Assembly (NCBI GenBank): GCA_963745865.1
Contig: CAVUYZ010000003.1
Location: 496,001 to 560,000, forward strand
Source of the DNA: JAHEDH01 sp963745865
GTDB taxonomy: Bacteria; Actinomycetota; Acidimicrobiia; Spongiisociales; ZC4RG35
DNA length: 64,000 nt
Direction: 5' to 3'
The translations under genes and the position numbers were made by a program. This document shows positions 15,195 to 23,692 of this stretch, piece after piece. Below the pieces are notes generated by a model. The model ran no database searches and was not told the origin of the DNA. It worked only from the letters and a program-made list of their open reading frames with translations. Every line of letters starts with the position of its first letter. Position 1 is the first letter of the stretch.

Positions 15195-17042
15195 TCACGC
15201 GTAACCGTACGCCTCAGCCCGCTCGTCGAGGACTGCGGTGACCTTGGTGCGCAGCTCGTCGAAGAACTCGGGGGTGTTGAAGTATGGGAGCTTGCTCGCG
15301 GGGGCAGGCTGGTGGGCCTCTGCAGGGAGCGCATAGTCATCTACCTCGTAGCCGACCCGGCGCTCGAGCGCGTAGCCGCGCACCCAGGTGCGGTCGACCG
15401 CCGCCCGCAGTTCGTCGGCGGTCACCTCGAGCCCGGCAGCGATGCCGAGCGCCTCGGCGATGAGCACCGGGTCGAGCGCGGCGAACTTGCACATCCCGGT
15501 CATATCGTCCAGCAACGTCATCGGACCACGGTTGGTGATGGCATCCACCCAGTAGTCCATCCCGGTCTCCCGTTCGAGGATCACCAGGATGAACGTCTTC
15601 ATCGACATGTGCCCGCCTGCCAGCGCCCACGGATACCCCGGATTGGAATGCGGGACGTACGCCGGGAACTCGACACCCTTCGACTGCATGGCGAAGTCGA
15701 GCGACCCCGTGCGCATAGCAAACCGGAGCGTGCCTTCACCCACCTCGGGCAGGCGGCCCTCGGCCACGCCGTGGATCGCTGCGACGATGGCGTCGTAGTC
15801 ACCGTACGAGAGCCCGTCTACGAATTGGTTGTCGGGGTTGCGCAGGTTCCACTCCATGATGTGGCCGAGGCTCACTCCCAGCGAGATCGAATCCATCGCC
15901 AACTCGTCGACCAACGCCACGAGGTCCAGCGCCTGGTCGACGTCGTACAGGCCCAGATTCGATGACAAGAGGGTGAACGGTTCGTAGTCGACCTTGGTGC
16001 GGAACGGCCCGGCCTCACCGTCGACCTCGTCGTAGATGTTCTTGTGGCACTTGATCCCACACAGGTAGCAACTCTCCGCTTTGATCTCGTATGGGCCCCG
16101 CTCCACTGCTTTGCGGGTCAGTGCAACACCCCGATCGGTTCCGGTCGGGTTGAAGTTGTACTCCGGCAGCACGCCGTTCTCGTGTTGGAGCGGCACCTGC
16201 CGCCACGTGCCGCCTGCGCCGTCGTCTCGGTACGGCCAACTTCCCTTGCCGAGGTTGGCCTCCCTGTTGATGTCCTTGAGACCGCGCGAGCTGATCTTCG
16301 GGTTGGGCCCGTCCGCGGCGATCGCGTACAGGTTCTTGGAGGCGAGCACCCCGCCATATCCGCCGCGGCCGCAATAGCGGGCTTTCGGATCGCCGGTCTT
16401 CAACTGGTTCTCTGTGGAGAGGGCGATCGAGGCGTAGCGGACGTTCTCGTAGTTCTGTGCCGCAGGTCCGATCACGGCGAAGTGGGCGTCCGGATACTGC
16501 TCGTGGAGTGTCAAGATCCGCTTGTTGACGTGCAGTTCTCCCAGTCCGGAGGCGTCGAGGAATTCGAAGTTGGCGGGACCGTCCGGGCCCTCCGGGTCGT
16601 CCGACTGGGTCAGATGGATCATCCTGGGCGAGGAGGCCCGTCCGGTGAACACCACCTCGTCGATCCCCAGGCCGCGCAGCTTGGTACCGAACTTGCCGCT
16701 TCCAGCGCTCCACATCAGCCCGGGTTTCCCGCTGCGTGACATCTTGAGCGGCGAATAGCCATGGAAATACGTGCGCAGACCCGTCATGACGCGGGTTCCG
16801 CTGAGCAGACCCAGGTTCATGACGATCGGTGCAGCCGGGTCGTAGGCGTCGTCGACCTCGACCCCGGAGAGGAGCTTGGTGGCTCGGGCGATCCCACCCA
16901 GCACGTCCTCGAGGTCCTCGCATTGGACCCTCTCGAACCGCACCGTCTCGGTGGTGAGGTCCACGTGGTATCGGTTCACCGAGAAGGCGGTTGGCGGGTG
17001 CAAATCAGACTCCGTCGCCTTGTTCTCGGTATCTACCGGCAT
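15195..17042 (-). CDS. Aldehyde ferredoxin oxidoreductase, tungsten/molybdenum bis-pterin enzyme
   Basis: A 615-residue cytosolic oxidoreductase of the AOR family, which oxidises aldehydes to acids with ferredoxin-like acceptors using a W (or Mo) bis-molybdopterin centre and one [4Fe-4S] cluster. The cluster ligands are visible as CYLCGIKC (Cys325, 328, 332) and a distal Cys518 in DDMTGMCKF. The N-terminal domain has the family features SGTRVMTGLR and RYCGRGGYGGVLASKN. Length matches the family. It is the last gene of a minus-strand operon and follows a MoeA-type gene by 87 bases, with GGAGG before its ATG. No ferredoxin or separate electron-transfer subunit lies next to it, so the physiological acceptor is unknown. 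Substrate cannot be read from sequence. Confidence 0.93.
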   Translation of the reverse strand: MPVDTENKATESDLHPPTAFSVNRYHVDLTTETVRFERVQCEDLEDVLGGIARATKLLSGVEVDDAYDPAAPIVMNLGLLSGTRVMTGLRTYFHGYSPLKMSRSGKPGLMWSAGSGKFGTKLRGLGIDEVVFTGRASSPRMIHLTQSDDPEGPDGPANFEFLDASGLGELHVNKRILTLHEQYPDAHFAVIGPAAQNYENVRYASIALSTENQLKTGDPKARYCGRGGYGGVLASKNLYAIAADGPNPKISSRGLKDINREANLGKGSWPYRDDGAGGTWRQVPLQHENGVLPEYNFNPTGTDRGVALTRKAVERGPYEIKAESCYLCGIKCHKNIYDEVDGEAGPFRTKVDYEPFTLLSSNLGLYDVDQALDLVALVDELAMDSISLGVSLGHIMEWNLRNPDNQFVDGLSYGDYDAIVAAIHGVAEGRLPEVGEGTLRFAMRTGSLDFAMQSKGVEFPAYVPHSNPGYPWALAGGHMSMKTFILVILERETGMDYWVDAITNRGPMTLLDDMTGMCKFAALDPVLIAEALGIAAGLEVTADELRAAVDRTWVRGYALERRVGYEVDDYALPAEAHQPAPASKLPYFNTPEFFDELRTKVTAVLDERAEAYGYA

Positions 17043-17129
17043 ACCCGACTACCTCCGTTGGACTGCTGAAAGACTGTAATGGAACGGGTGTGCGCCAGAC
17101 TTCCCAGCCGTGCAACGTCCCGACCACCC

Positions 17130-19061
17130 TCAGTCGGTGAAGCCGGCATCGGTGAGCCGCCGGCGTGCCGCTGGGTCATCGAGGAGCCGGCGCAGGGTCG
17201 TCACTGCCGGGCGGTCCCAGCGGTCCTCGCGCACGGCCACGTCGTATCGCTCGTCCGCCACGAATCGGAACTCGAGTCCAGCATTGATGGCGATGGTGTC
17301 CAGAGTCATCCCCCAGTCGGCCCGCCCCTGCTCGACGGAGGCCGCCACTGCATGGTGGGTTCTCGCCTGATGCAGATAGCCGTCGGGGCGGGCCCCGGCC
17401 AGCATGCGATCGATGAGGATGCGGGTGCCGCTTCCCGGGTTGCGATTGATCATCCGCCGCTCACAGAGTTCGGCCATGAAGGCCTGCTCGTCGTCGACCA
17501 TGTCGGCCAGCGGGTCGTCGGAGCGGAAGACGATTCCCTGGCGGCGGCCGTAGCCGTGGATCAGGCGGACGCCGTCGGGCAGGAAAGGCGTGTTGTACTG
17601 CCCGGTTTCCTCGTCGAGGAGGTGGACGCCGGCGACATCGCCTTCTCCCCGGGCTACCGCCGCCAGCCCGGCTGTCGAACCCACCGGAATCGATTTCACC
17701 CGGAACCCCTCGGCCGCCACGAGACCGAGCAAGTCGTCGAGGCCGATGCAGTGACTGCCGATGGCCACCAGGTCTGCGGGGCGCAGATCCGGGTCGATCA
17801 GCCGAACCTCGACCTCGGTTCCTTCCTCCAGGTATTCGTGGTTGGAGGGGATGCGGATGAAGCCATCGGCCCGGGCGAAGGCGGTGACGCTCCCGGAACC
17901 CGCCCCCAGCGGATACGCAACCAGGCCCGTGTCGCCCTCCACGAGGTCCACCAACGTGTATTCGGCGCGACCCGGGACGGAGGTGATCCGCATCGGCGCC
18001 GCGGCCCGCACCGTGCGGATGTCTCCGGCGGACAGCCCGGCCAGCCGGCGAAGCAGCGGGGCTACGAACTCGTGGAACGTGAACACCGCCGACGTCGGGA
18101 ACCCCGGCAGAACCACGACCGGCGTACCGTCGATCACGGCCAGCAGGATCGGTTTGCCCGGCTTGAGCGCCACCCCGTGGACCACCACGCCCGGCGAGTC
18201 GGGAAAGCGTTCCGCCAGGCGCGTGACCATGGTGGCGTTGATGTCGCCGTCGCCCTTCGAGGTTCCGCCAGAGAGCAACACCACGTCGACGTCGTCGGGG
18301 CCAGAGACGAGCGGGGCGACGGCGGCATCGAGCAACCGCTCGTCGTCAGAGACGACTCCGCACGCGACCGGCTCGCAGCCCAATTCGGCAACCGAGTCGA
18401 GAAGCATCCGCTGATTCGAGTCGTACACCTGACCGGTGGCGAGCGACCGGCCCGGGGGGACGATCTCGTCGCCGGTCGACACCACAGCGACCCGGGGTCG
18501 GACTATCGCCTCTACGCGGTCCACGCCAACCGAGGCCAGGACGGTCGTCTCCCGGGCAGTGAGTCGCCTGCCGCGGCGCATCACCACCTCGCCTCGGCCG
18601 ATATCGGAACCGGCGAAGGTGATGTTGCCGCCCGGGACGGCGGGCTTCGACACCCGGATACCGTCGGGGTGAGGTTCGGTGTTCTCGACCATCACCACCG
18701 CGTCGGCGCCGCGTGGAACGACGCCGCCTGTGGCGATCGGCACTGCGGTGCCAGGCGCCACCTCGAACCCTGCCGGTGGAGCGTGACCGGCAGCCAGCGA
18801 AACATCGGCGAGTGCCAACACCACTGGCTCCAACTCCTCTGCCCCGAAGGTGTCCGAAGCTCTCACGGCGAAGCCGTCCATGTTGGAACGATCGAAGGCG
18901 GGCACATCCACCTCGGCGGTGACATCGGCAGCCAGCACACGATGCAGGGCCACATCGAGCATCACGTTCTCGGTGCGCGGCTCCAGGTGGGCGCACGCCT
19001 CGTCGAACCGGCGGTGGGCCTCGCCCTCGTCGATGACATCCAGGAACTGTCTCTGTTTCAC
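17130..19061 (-). CDS. MoeA molybdopterin molybdotransferase fused to a periplasmic-binding-protein-like domain
   Basis: Two-domain protein of 643 residues. Residues 1 to about 410 are MoeA. They carry VPAFDRSNMDGFAVRA, VVSTGDEIVPPG, VVLLSGGTSKGDGD, KPGKPILLAVIDGTPVV and LPGFPTSAVFTF, the insertase that loads molybdate or tungstate into adenylylated molybdopterin. From about 420 to the end is a LysR-substrate/PBP-like domain (LVAIGSHCIGLDDLLGL and NRNPGSGTRILID). This architecture is known from archaea and some bacteria, and the extra domain is thought to bind the oxyanion or sense it. Its start overlaps the stop of the upstream MoaD-MoeA gene by 4 bases (ATGA). With two MoeA proteins in one operon, one may be dedicated to tungsten. 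Confidence 0.92.
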   Translation of the reverse strand: MKQRQFLDVIDEGEAHRRFDEACAHLEPRTENVMLDVALHRVLAADVTAEVDVPAFDRSNMDGFAVRASDTFGAEELEPVVLALADVSLAAGHAPPAGFEVAPGTAVPIATGGVVPRGADAVVMVENTEPHPDGIRVSKPAVPGGNITFAGSDIGRGEVVMRRGRRLTARETTVLASVGVDRVEAIVRPRVAVVSTGDEIVPPGRSLATGQVYDSNQRMLLDSVAELGCEPVACGVVSDDERLLDAAVAPLVSGPDDVDVVLLSGGTSKGDGDINATMVTRLAERFPDSPGVVVHGVALKPGKPILLAVIDGTPVVVLPGFPTSAVFTFHEFVAPLLRRLAGLSAGDIRTVRAAAPMRITSVPGRAEYTLVDLVEGDTGLVAYPLGAGSGSVTAFARADGFIRIPSNHEYLEEGTEVEVRLIDPDLRPADLVAIGSHCIGLDDLLGLVAAEGFRVKSIPVGSTAGLAAVARGEGDVAGVHLLDEETGQYNTPFLPDGVRLIHGYGRRQGIVFRSDDPLADMVDDEQAFMAELCERRMINRNPGSGTRILIDRMLAGARPDGYLHQARTHHAVAASVEQGRADWGMTLDTIAINAGLEFRFVADERYDVAVREDRWDRPAVTTLRRLLDDPAARRRLTDAGFTD

Positions 19062-20575
19062 GGGAAGGCTCCGGCGTCGTACAAGTGGACCTCGATCTCA
19101 GTCCCTTCCGGGTATCCCTCGAGACCCGACGGAATGATCACGAACCCGGTCGCTCGGGTCACCGACGACAGGACCGACGCACCCGACACGGCCAGCGGTT
19201 CGACCATCCCGCCGCGCACCACCACTCGGGCATAGTCGGTGCGCCCGATCTGAGAGACCAGTCGGGTGCGGAGCGGCAGCCGCACCACCCGATACGGCCA
19301 GGCGGGTGACAATCCGCCCAGAGTGCGGATCACCGGGCCGGCGAAGAAGTCGTAGGCCACCAGACACGACACCGGGTTGCCGGGTAGAACCAGCACCGGC
19401 TTGCCACCGATGCGTCCCACTCCGCTGGGCGACGAGGGACGCATTGCCACCCCGTGCACCGCCAACTCGCCCAGCTCCGCCACCAGCAGCGGAACCCGAT
19501 CCTCGGTACCCACCGAGGCGGCGCCAGCGGTGACGATCACATCGGCGCCCGATGCGGCCAGTGCCTCCCGCATTCGGTCGGCGTCGTCGGGGAGGCGAAC
19601 GACCTCCGGAATGCCGCCGTCGCGAACGGTCAGCGCCGACAGCATGGGCGAGTTGGAGTCGACGATCTTCGACCCCGATGGCGTGCTGCCCGGCGCCAGT
19701 AGTTCGTCGCCGGAGACGACGATCCGCACTCGCGGCCGTCGATACACCAGTACCGGGTCCTGCCCGATCGACGACATCAACCCCACGTCCTGGGGAAGCA
19801 GGTGGCGACCCTTGGTAAGCACGGTGGTGGCCGGGTCGATGTCCTCGCCGACCCGGCCGACGTTGCGACCCGGCGCCACCCCGGCTCGCACGGCAAGCTT
19901 CCCGTCGACTTCGTCGGCGTCCTCGGCCCGCACCACGGCGTCGGCGCCGTCGGGAACAGGCGCCCCAGTCATGATGCGGACGGCCCGGCCCGCTCCCACC
20001 GATGCCTCTGATCCGGCTCCCGGCATCGACTGACCGGAGATCGCCAGCAGCACGGGGTCGTAGGTCGAGGCGCCGTAGGTTTCGTCCGCACGAACGGCAT
20101 ACCCGTCCATCGTGGCGCGCCGGAATGACGGCACCGCCACCTCGCTCACCACGTCGGAGGCAAGCACCCGCCCGGCAGACTCGGTGACGGATACGGCCTC
20201 CGGCTCGAGCGGCCCGACGCCGTCCAGAGCGGCGGACAGTGCCTGGTCGACGGTGGACCGCTCACGAAAGCCGCGCATCCGCACGTCGTCCGAGCCACCA
20301 GCTATCGCCACGATCACGTCGATCTCGTCACCCGGTGTCACGGGGGTGGTGTCCAGCTCATCCGCCGGCACCTCGGTCTCCCGACTGAACAGGTGCAGGT
20401 GCCCGTGCAGCCGGCCGTCGTCGGTGAACAGGCGAATGCGGGTGCGGGGGTGAGCTGCGACGAGCGCGTCGAGCACCTCGCCCACGGTGGAGCCGTCGAG
20501 CTCGACGGCTTCCTGATCCTCTGTATACCGGCGCAGTGCTTCGGGGAGGCGAACCGTCACCACGAGTCGCGCCAC
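19058..20575 (-). CDS. MoaD-MoeA fusion protein
   Basis: A 505-residue fusion. Residues 1-94 are a MoaD/ThiS ubiquitin-like sulfur carrier that ends in DVIVAIAGG (Gly93-Gly94), the tail that in free MoaD is adenylylated and thiocarboxylated. A MoeA domain then follows directly, with VPSFRRATMDGYAVRADE, IVVSGDELLAPG, AGAASVGTEDRVP, MRPSSPSGVGRIGGKPVLV and LPGNPVSC. For the MoaD part to work, its Gly-Gly must be freed by cleavage, or the domain must act in another way. In MoeA the usual SGGVSVG reads AGAASVG. It overlaps the membrane-protein gene upstream by 19 bases and the second MoeA gene downstream by 4, so all are one operon. Confidence 0.9.
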   Translation of the reverse strand: MARLVVTVRLPEALRRYTEDQEAVELDGSTVGEVLDALVAAHPRTRIRLFTDDGRLHGHLHLFSRETEVPADELDTTPVTPGDEIDVIVAIAGGSDDVRMRGFRERSTVDQALSAALDGVGPLEPEAVSVTESAGRVLASDVVSEVAVPSFRRATMDGYAVRADETYGASTYDPVLLAISGQSMPGAGSEASVGAGRAVRIMTGAPVPDGADAVVRAEDADEVDGKLAVRAGVAPGRNVGRVGEDIDPATTVLTKGRHLLPQDVGLMSSIGQDPVLVYRRPRVRIVVSGDELLAPGSTPSGSKIVDSNSPMLSALTVRDGGIPEVVRLPDDADRMREALAASGADVIVTAGAASVGTEDRVPLLVAELGELAVHGVAMRPSSPSGVGRIGGKPVLVLPGNPVSCLVAYDFFAGPVIRTLGGLSPAWPYRVVRLPLRTRLVSQIGRTDYARVVVRGGMVEPLAVSGASVLSSVTRATGFVIIPSGLEGYPEGTEIEVHLYDAGAFP

Positions 20576-21144
20576 ACCCGACCGGTTTGGCGATGGAATC
20601 GGGCAGCGACTGCGCTACCGGTGCGCCACAGACCCCAACCCACGAGTCCACCGGCGGCGCCGAAAACGACGTGGTTGACCAGCGCGGCCGACAGGCCGTA
20701 CAGCTCTACGTTGCGCACGATGCCGGAGAACCAGACATTGGCGAGCACGAAGGCGAACTTTGCCACGTGGACGAGGACGCCGGCCGTCGTCGCTCCGAAC
20801 AGCCCGCTGGCCGTCAGTCGGCGCACCCCGGGGAGATCCAACAGCGACCCAACGGCTCCATACAGCGCCAGGTTGTAGCCGAGCGAGTGACCGAGCCCGA
20901 CGGGGACCGACCACAGACCCATCGAGACACCGGCAAGGGCGGCCATACCGGGGCGGCGATTGGCGAGCCGCCCGGAGATCAACACTGCGATCCACCCCAT
21001 GCCGGCGTGACCGGGGATGCCCAGGTGGAAGTCGAGGTACTTCTTGGCGAGCGCACCCACCAGCCCGATCGCAACGGCCAGACCCAGGTCGCGAATCAGG
21101 CTTCGCCTACCGGCGGTTGCCCTTGTCGGGGCGTACGTCTGCAT
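20557..21144 (-). CDS. Membrane protein, orphan ECF S-component-like
   Basis: A 195-residue integral membrane protein with five or six helices and short loops, ending in a basic tail. Size and helix pattern (GLAVAIGLVGALAKKYLDF, then HAGMGWIAVLISGRL) recall substrate-binding S components of energy-coupling-factor transporters. That is a shape argument only. No ATPase or T component is present in the window. The ATG at 21144 is chosen for its AAGGAG site 9 bases upstream. It overlaps the genes on both sides, and its place in the oxidoreductase operon suggests a role in supplying metal or a cofactor precursor. Confidence 0.65.
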   Translation of the reverse strand: MQTYAPTRATAGRRSLIRDLGLAVAIGLVGALAKKYLDFHLGIPGHAGMGWIAVLISGRLANRRPGMAALAGVSMGLWSVPVGLGHSLGYNLALYGAVGSLLDLPGVRRLTASGLFGATTAGVLVHVAKFAFVLANVWFSGIVRNVELYGLSAALVNHVVFGAAGGLVGWGLWRTGSAVAARFHRQTGRVWRDSW

Positions 21145-21844
21145 TGACCCAGGCTCCTTCCACGTGTCGAGCGGCGAAAACCGGCCGACCGTGAAGCAGG
21201 CGTGGCCGAACCCAATCACCGACATCGATGATAACTCCGCCGTCCAGGCCGGCTCCGGTGGCTACGTCGACCACCTGCCAAATGGCGGTGCGGTCAACCA
21301 GGTCGGCAACGGTGATCGGGCCGGACACGTCGCGGATCCCGGGCAACCCCACGAACCGTCCGTCGTTGCCATCGGCGCGCAGAGCCGCCCCGCCCAAGGC
21401 ACCGATCATCCCGTCCTCGGTGCCATCCAGCCCAACCAGAGGGATGCCGGCGTCCGCGGCGAGCCGGACCGCCTCGGATCGGGTGACCAGGCCGCGCTGG
21501 GCGGCCCGGGCAAATGTCAACACTGCGTCGGGAACAGTTTCGTTCATGACGGCCACCCCAGGATCTGAACCAGGGATGGACTCGCGCGTGACGACGGCGG
21601 ACACCGTATCCAGGAGCTCGTACGGTGTCAGCGCGGTGGCAAAGACGATTGCTGCCGACGAGTTGCGCGATGTCTTGGGTACGCCCGGCCCTTCGTAGAA
21701 TTGGTGTCTGGTGACTCCGAGGCTTTTGGCCACGTCGGCGAGCTCGTCGGTCATGCGACGGGCGAGCCCGCCCGTCCCGCCGATGCCGGGCATGTCGGTG
21801 TCGTCGATGCCGACGACGCGTAGCTCACGGGATGCGGATTTCAC
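21107..21844 (-). CDS. TiaS-like protein (tRNA-Ile2 agmatinylcytidine synthetase family, core only)
   Basis: A 245-residue soluble protein whose N-terminus, VVGIDDTDMPGIGGTGGLAR, matches the GIDDTD phosphate-binding start of archaeal TiaS. It is followed by GPGVPKTSRNSSAAIVFATA in the place of TiaS's W-K-T-R-G-N segment, and by DGMIGALGGAAL, matching the G-x-IGALA motif. TiaS modifies the anticodon of tRNA-Ile2 with agmatine in archaea. The zinc-ribbon and OB domains that bind tRNA are absent here, and bacteria use TilS for that job, so another ATP-dependent reaction is likely. The GTG at 21844 is preferred; it lies inside the end of the upstream lipoprotein gene. It belongs to the oxidoreductase operon. 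Confidence 0.7.
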   Translation of the reverse strand: MKSASRELRVVGIDDTDMPGIGGTGGLARRMTDELADVAKSLGVTRHQFYEGPGVPKTSRNSSAAIVFATALTPYELLDTVSAVVTRESIPGSDPGVAVMNETVPDAVLTFARAAQRGLVTRSEAVRLAADAGIPLVGLDGTEDGMIGALGGAALRADGNDGRFVGLPGIRDVSGPITVADLVDRTAIWQVVDVATGAGLDGGVIIDVGDWVRPRLLHGRPVFAARHVEGAWVNADVRPDKGNRR

Positions 21845-22283
21845 CGACGTCCCGTACCCACCGCTCGCGCGCCAGAGTCTCCGCGGCAAGCTTGAGTGTC
21901 CCACGGTTGGTGACGTCGAGGATCCAGTTCTCGTCGGCTTCCGCCGCGGTGATGTCCAAACCAACCTCGAAGGTGCGTCCCTCACCCATGCCGATCACCT
22001 CGGCGGTCTGCCAGTCTTCCACCCCTGAGGCCGCGAGCACGTCGAGTAGACGGGGGCCGGTCTGCGTGTCGCCGTCGATGTTCAATTCAGCGAACGAGAC
22101 TGACTCCTCGAGGGCGGTAAGCGTCCAGTCGGCAGCCAGCGCATCGCCGACGATCACTCGCAGCACGACGTCTTCCGCCGGAGGGTCGAGGGCGGGGGAT
22201 TCATCTGCCGAACCGCCGCCACCGCATGCCCCGATCAGGGCCAGGGCGGCCATCAGCGCGCCCCGACGCGTGACTCTCGGCAT
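21825..22283 (-). CDS. Lipoprotein, first gene of the aldehyde oxidoreductase operon
   Basis: A 152-residue lipoprotein. It has a short basic N-terminus, a hydrophobic segment, lipobox LIGAC and then a Gly-rich linker. The mature domain has RVIVGDALAADWTLTALEES and GPRLLDVLAASGVEDWQTAE, a strand pattern that recalls the SUOX-like molybdopterin-binding fold (G-x-L-x-DLL-x-x-AGV). No cofactor cysteine is present, and this is a weak fold guess. GAGGAGG lies 5 bases before the ATG. Being first in the operon, it is preceded by 179 bases (22284-22462) that should hold the promoter; no riboswitch is recognisable there. Confidence 0.75.
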   Translation of the reverse strand: MPRVTRRGALMAALALIGACGGGGSADESPALDPPAEDVVLRVIVGDALAADWTLTALEESVSFAELNIDGDTQTGPRLLDVLAASGVEDWQTAEVIGMGEGRTFEVGLDITAAEADENWILDVTNRGTLKLAAETLARERWVRDVGEIRIP

Positions 22284-22462
22284 GGCGACCTCCTCGGGAT
22301 TCGACAGCCGATGACGATACCGTGCCGGCCGCGCCGGGTCCGGACCGCCCCTACGCGCTGGTTCGGTCGACCGAGCGTGCTCCGCAAATGCGCTCGTCCT
22401 GATGGATTCCCACGACCAGCGACGGCCACTGCGATCGTCTCATCGAACAGCGAGGTGTTCCA

Positions 22463-23581
22463 TCAACCAGTCATTGCGGCTTCTTGTCTGGATACGAGAT
22501 GGTCGACCACGTGTCCGGCGTCGATCGGCATGCCCGATAGCGTCTCCGACCAGAGCGCATGCAGGAAGAACAAGCCGCAGAAGTAGAGACCGGGTTGGTC
22601 GGCCACGATGCCCCGTTGATGGACGGGTGATCCCCGATCGTCGAACACCGACAGGTCGATCCAGCCGAGTCCGGCTCGGAAGCCCGTGCACCAGACGACG
22701 TTGGCGACGTCGAGCACGGTTCCGTCGGCGAGGACAGGGAGGCCGTCCTTGACGCCCATCACACGCTCGACTCGGCGAACGCCAGCGGACTCGAGATCGG
22801 CCGGTTTCACCCGCACGATTGGTGCCCCACCGCCGTGTCCCAACAGCTTGGAGCGAACTCTGCGACCGATCGGCGTGCTGGTGTTCAGTATCCGGACCGC
22901 GCCGAAGCGGATGAGGCGAACACCGACATTGCGACCGAGCCAGGGCTCGATTCGGAATGGAATGACGACCGAAGGGTCTCCCGAGAGGTAGGTCGGGCGG
23001 GTCTTGGAGAGTTCGAGTCCGATGTCGGCGCCCGAGTTTCCGAACCCGACGACGAGGACCGGACCTTCAGCGAGCTGGGACGGGCGCTGATACTGGCTCG
23101 AGTGCATCTGGATGATGTCGGGGTCGAGGTCGGGTGCGAAGTCGGGCACGTACGGCACCTGGTAATCGGACATGGCGACAACCACGTTCGCTGATCGCAG
23201 GACTCCGACTCCCGCGGTCTCCGCAACATAGGTGTCGCCGTCGAAGCTGAGGCGCGTCACCCTGCAATTGGAACGCACGGGGAGGTCATTCTCCTCTGCA
23301 TAGCTCTCGAGGTATGCCGCGAGCTCGTCCTTGGTGATGTATTGGTCGCCCTTGGCGGGGAACGTCTTGCCGGGGAGGCCGTTGTACCTCGCAGGTGTGA
23401 ACAGGAGGAGCGAGTCCCACCGCTTGCGCCAGGCGTCGCCGACGCGTTCGCTGGCGTCGAGGATCACGAAGTCGACCTTGCGTTTCGCAAGTTCGTATCC
23501 GACGGTCAGTCCGGTTTGGCCGCCTCCGATGACGATCGTGTCGGCGTATGTCGTTGTGGGTTCACGCTGTTCTCGGGTCAC
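22463..23581 (-). CDS. Flavin-containing monooxygenase (YUCCA/Baeyer-Villiger-like)
   Basis: A 372-residue FAD- and NAD(P)H-dependent oxygenase. The FAD-binding Rossmann motif is TIVIGGGQTGLTVGYELAKR near the N-terminus. A second dinucleotide-binding motif, VLVVGFGNSGADIGLELSK, lies in the middle. A C-terminal VVWCTGFRAGLGWIDL contains the ATG/CTG-F-x-x-x-L element typical of the group. Such enzymes oxygenate soft nucleophiles or ketones. The GTG at 23581 with GAGAGG 7 bases upstream is preferred over ATGs further out. It follows the TPR-LuxR regulator by 111 bases on the same strand and may be its target. Confidence 0.88.
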   Translation of the reverse strand: MTREQREPTTTYADTIVIGGGQTGLTVGYELAKRKVDFVILDASERVGDAWRKRWDSLLLFTPARYNGLPGKTFPAKGDQYITKDELAAYLESYAEENDLPVRSNCRVTRLSFDGDTYVAETAGVGVLRSANVVVAMSDYQVPYVPDFAPDLDPDIIQMHSSQYQRPSQLAEGPVLVVGFGNSGADIGLELSKTRPTYLSGDPSVVIPFRIEPWLGRNVGVRLIRFGAVRILNTSTPIGRRVRSKLLGHGGGAPIVRVKPADLESAGVRRVERVMGVKDGLPVLADGTVLDVANVVWCTGFRAGLGWIDLSVFDDRGSPVHQRGIVADQPGLYFCGLFFLHALWSETLSGMPIDAGHVVDHLVSRQEAAMTG

Positions 23582-23692
23582 TGTGGATCCTCTCGTCGGG
23601 GTTCCGACAACGTATGACAGACAGCTCATCCCCGCATCGCCACTACTACCCAACCTGTGATACGGCTGACGTGGGTGGTTCTACCCAGCGGC

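Noticed and set aside
14589..15965. 458-residue plus-strand open frame across the end of the aldehyde oxidoreductase gene
   Set aside because: Half of it is antisense to the AOR gene and the other half lies in gene-poor DNA without any family motif.
17079..19235. 718-residue plus-strand open frame opposite the MoeA-PBP gene
   Set aside because: Antisense to a clear MoeA fusion. Its His/Gly/Arg-rich translation shows no domain.
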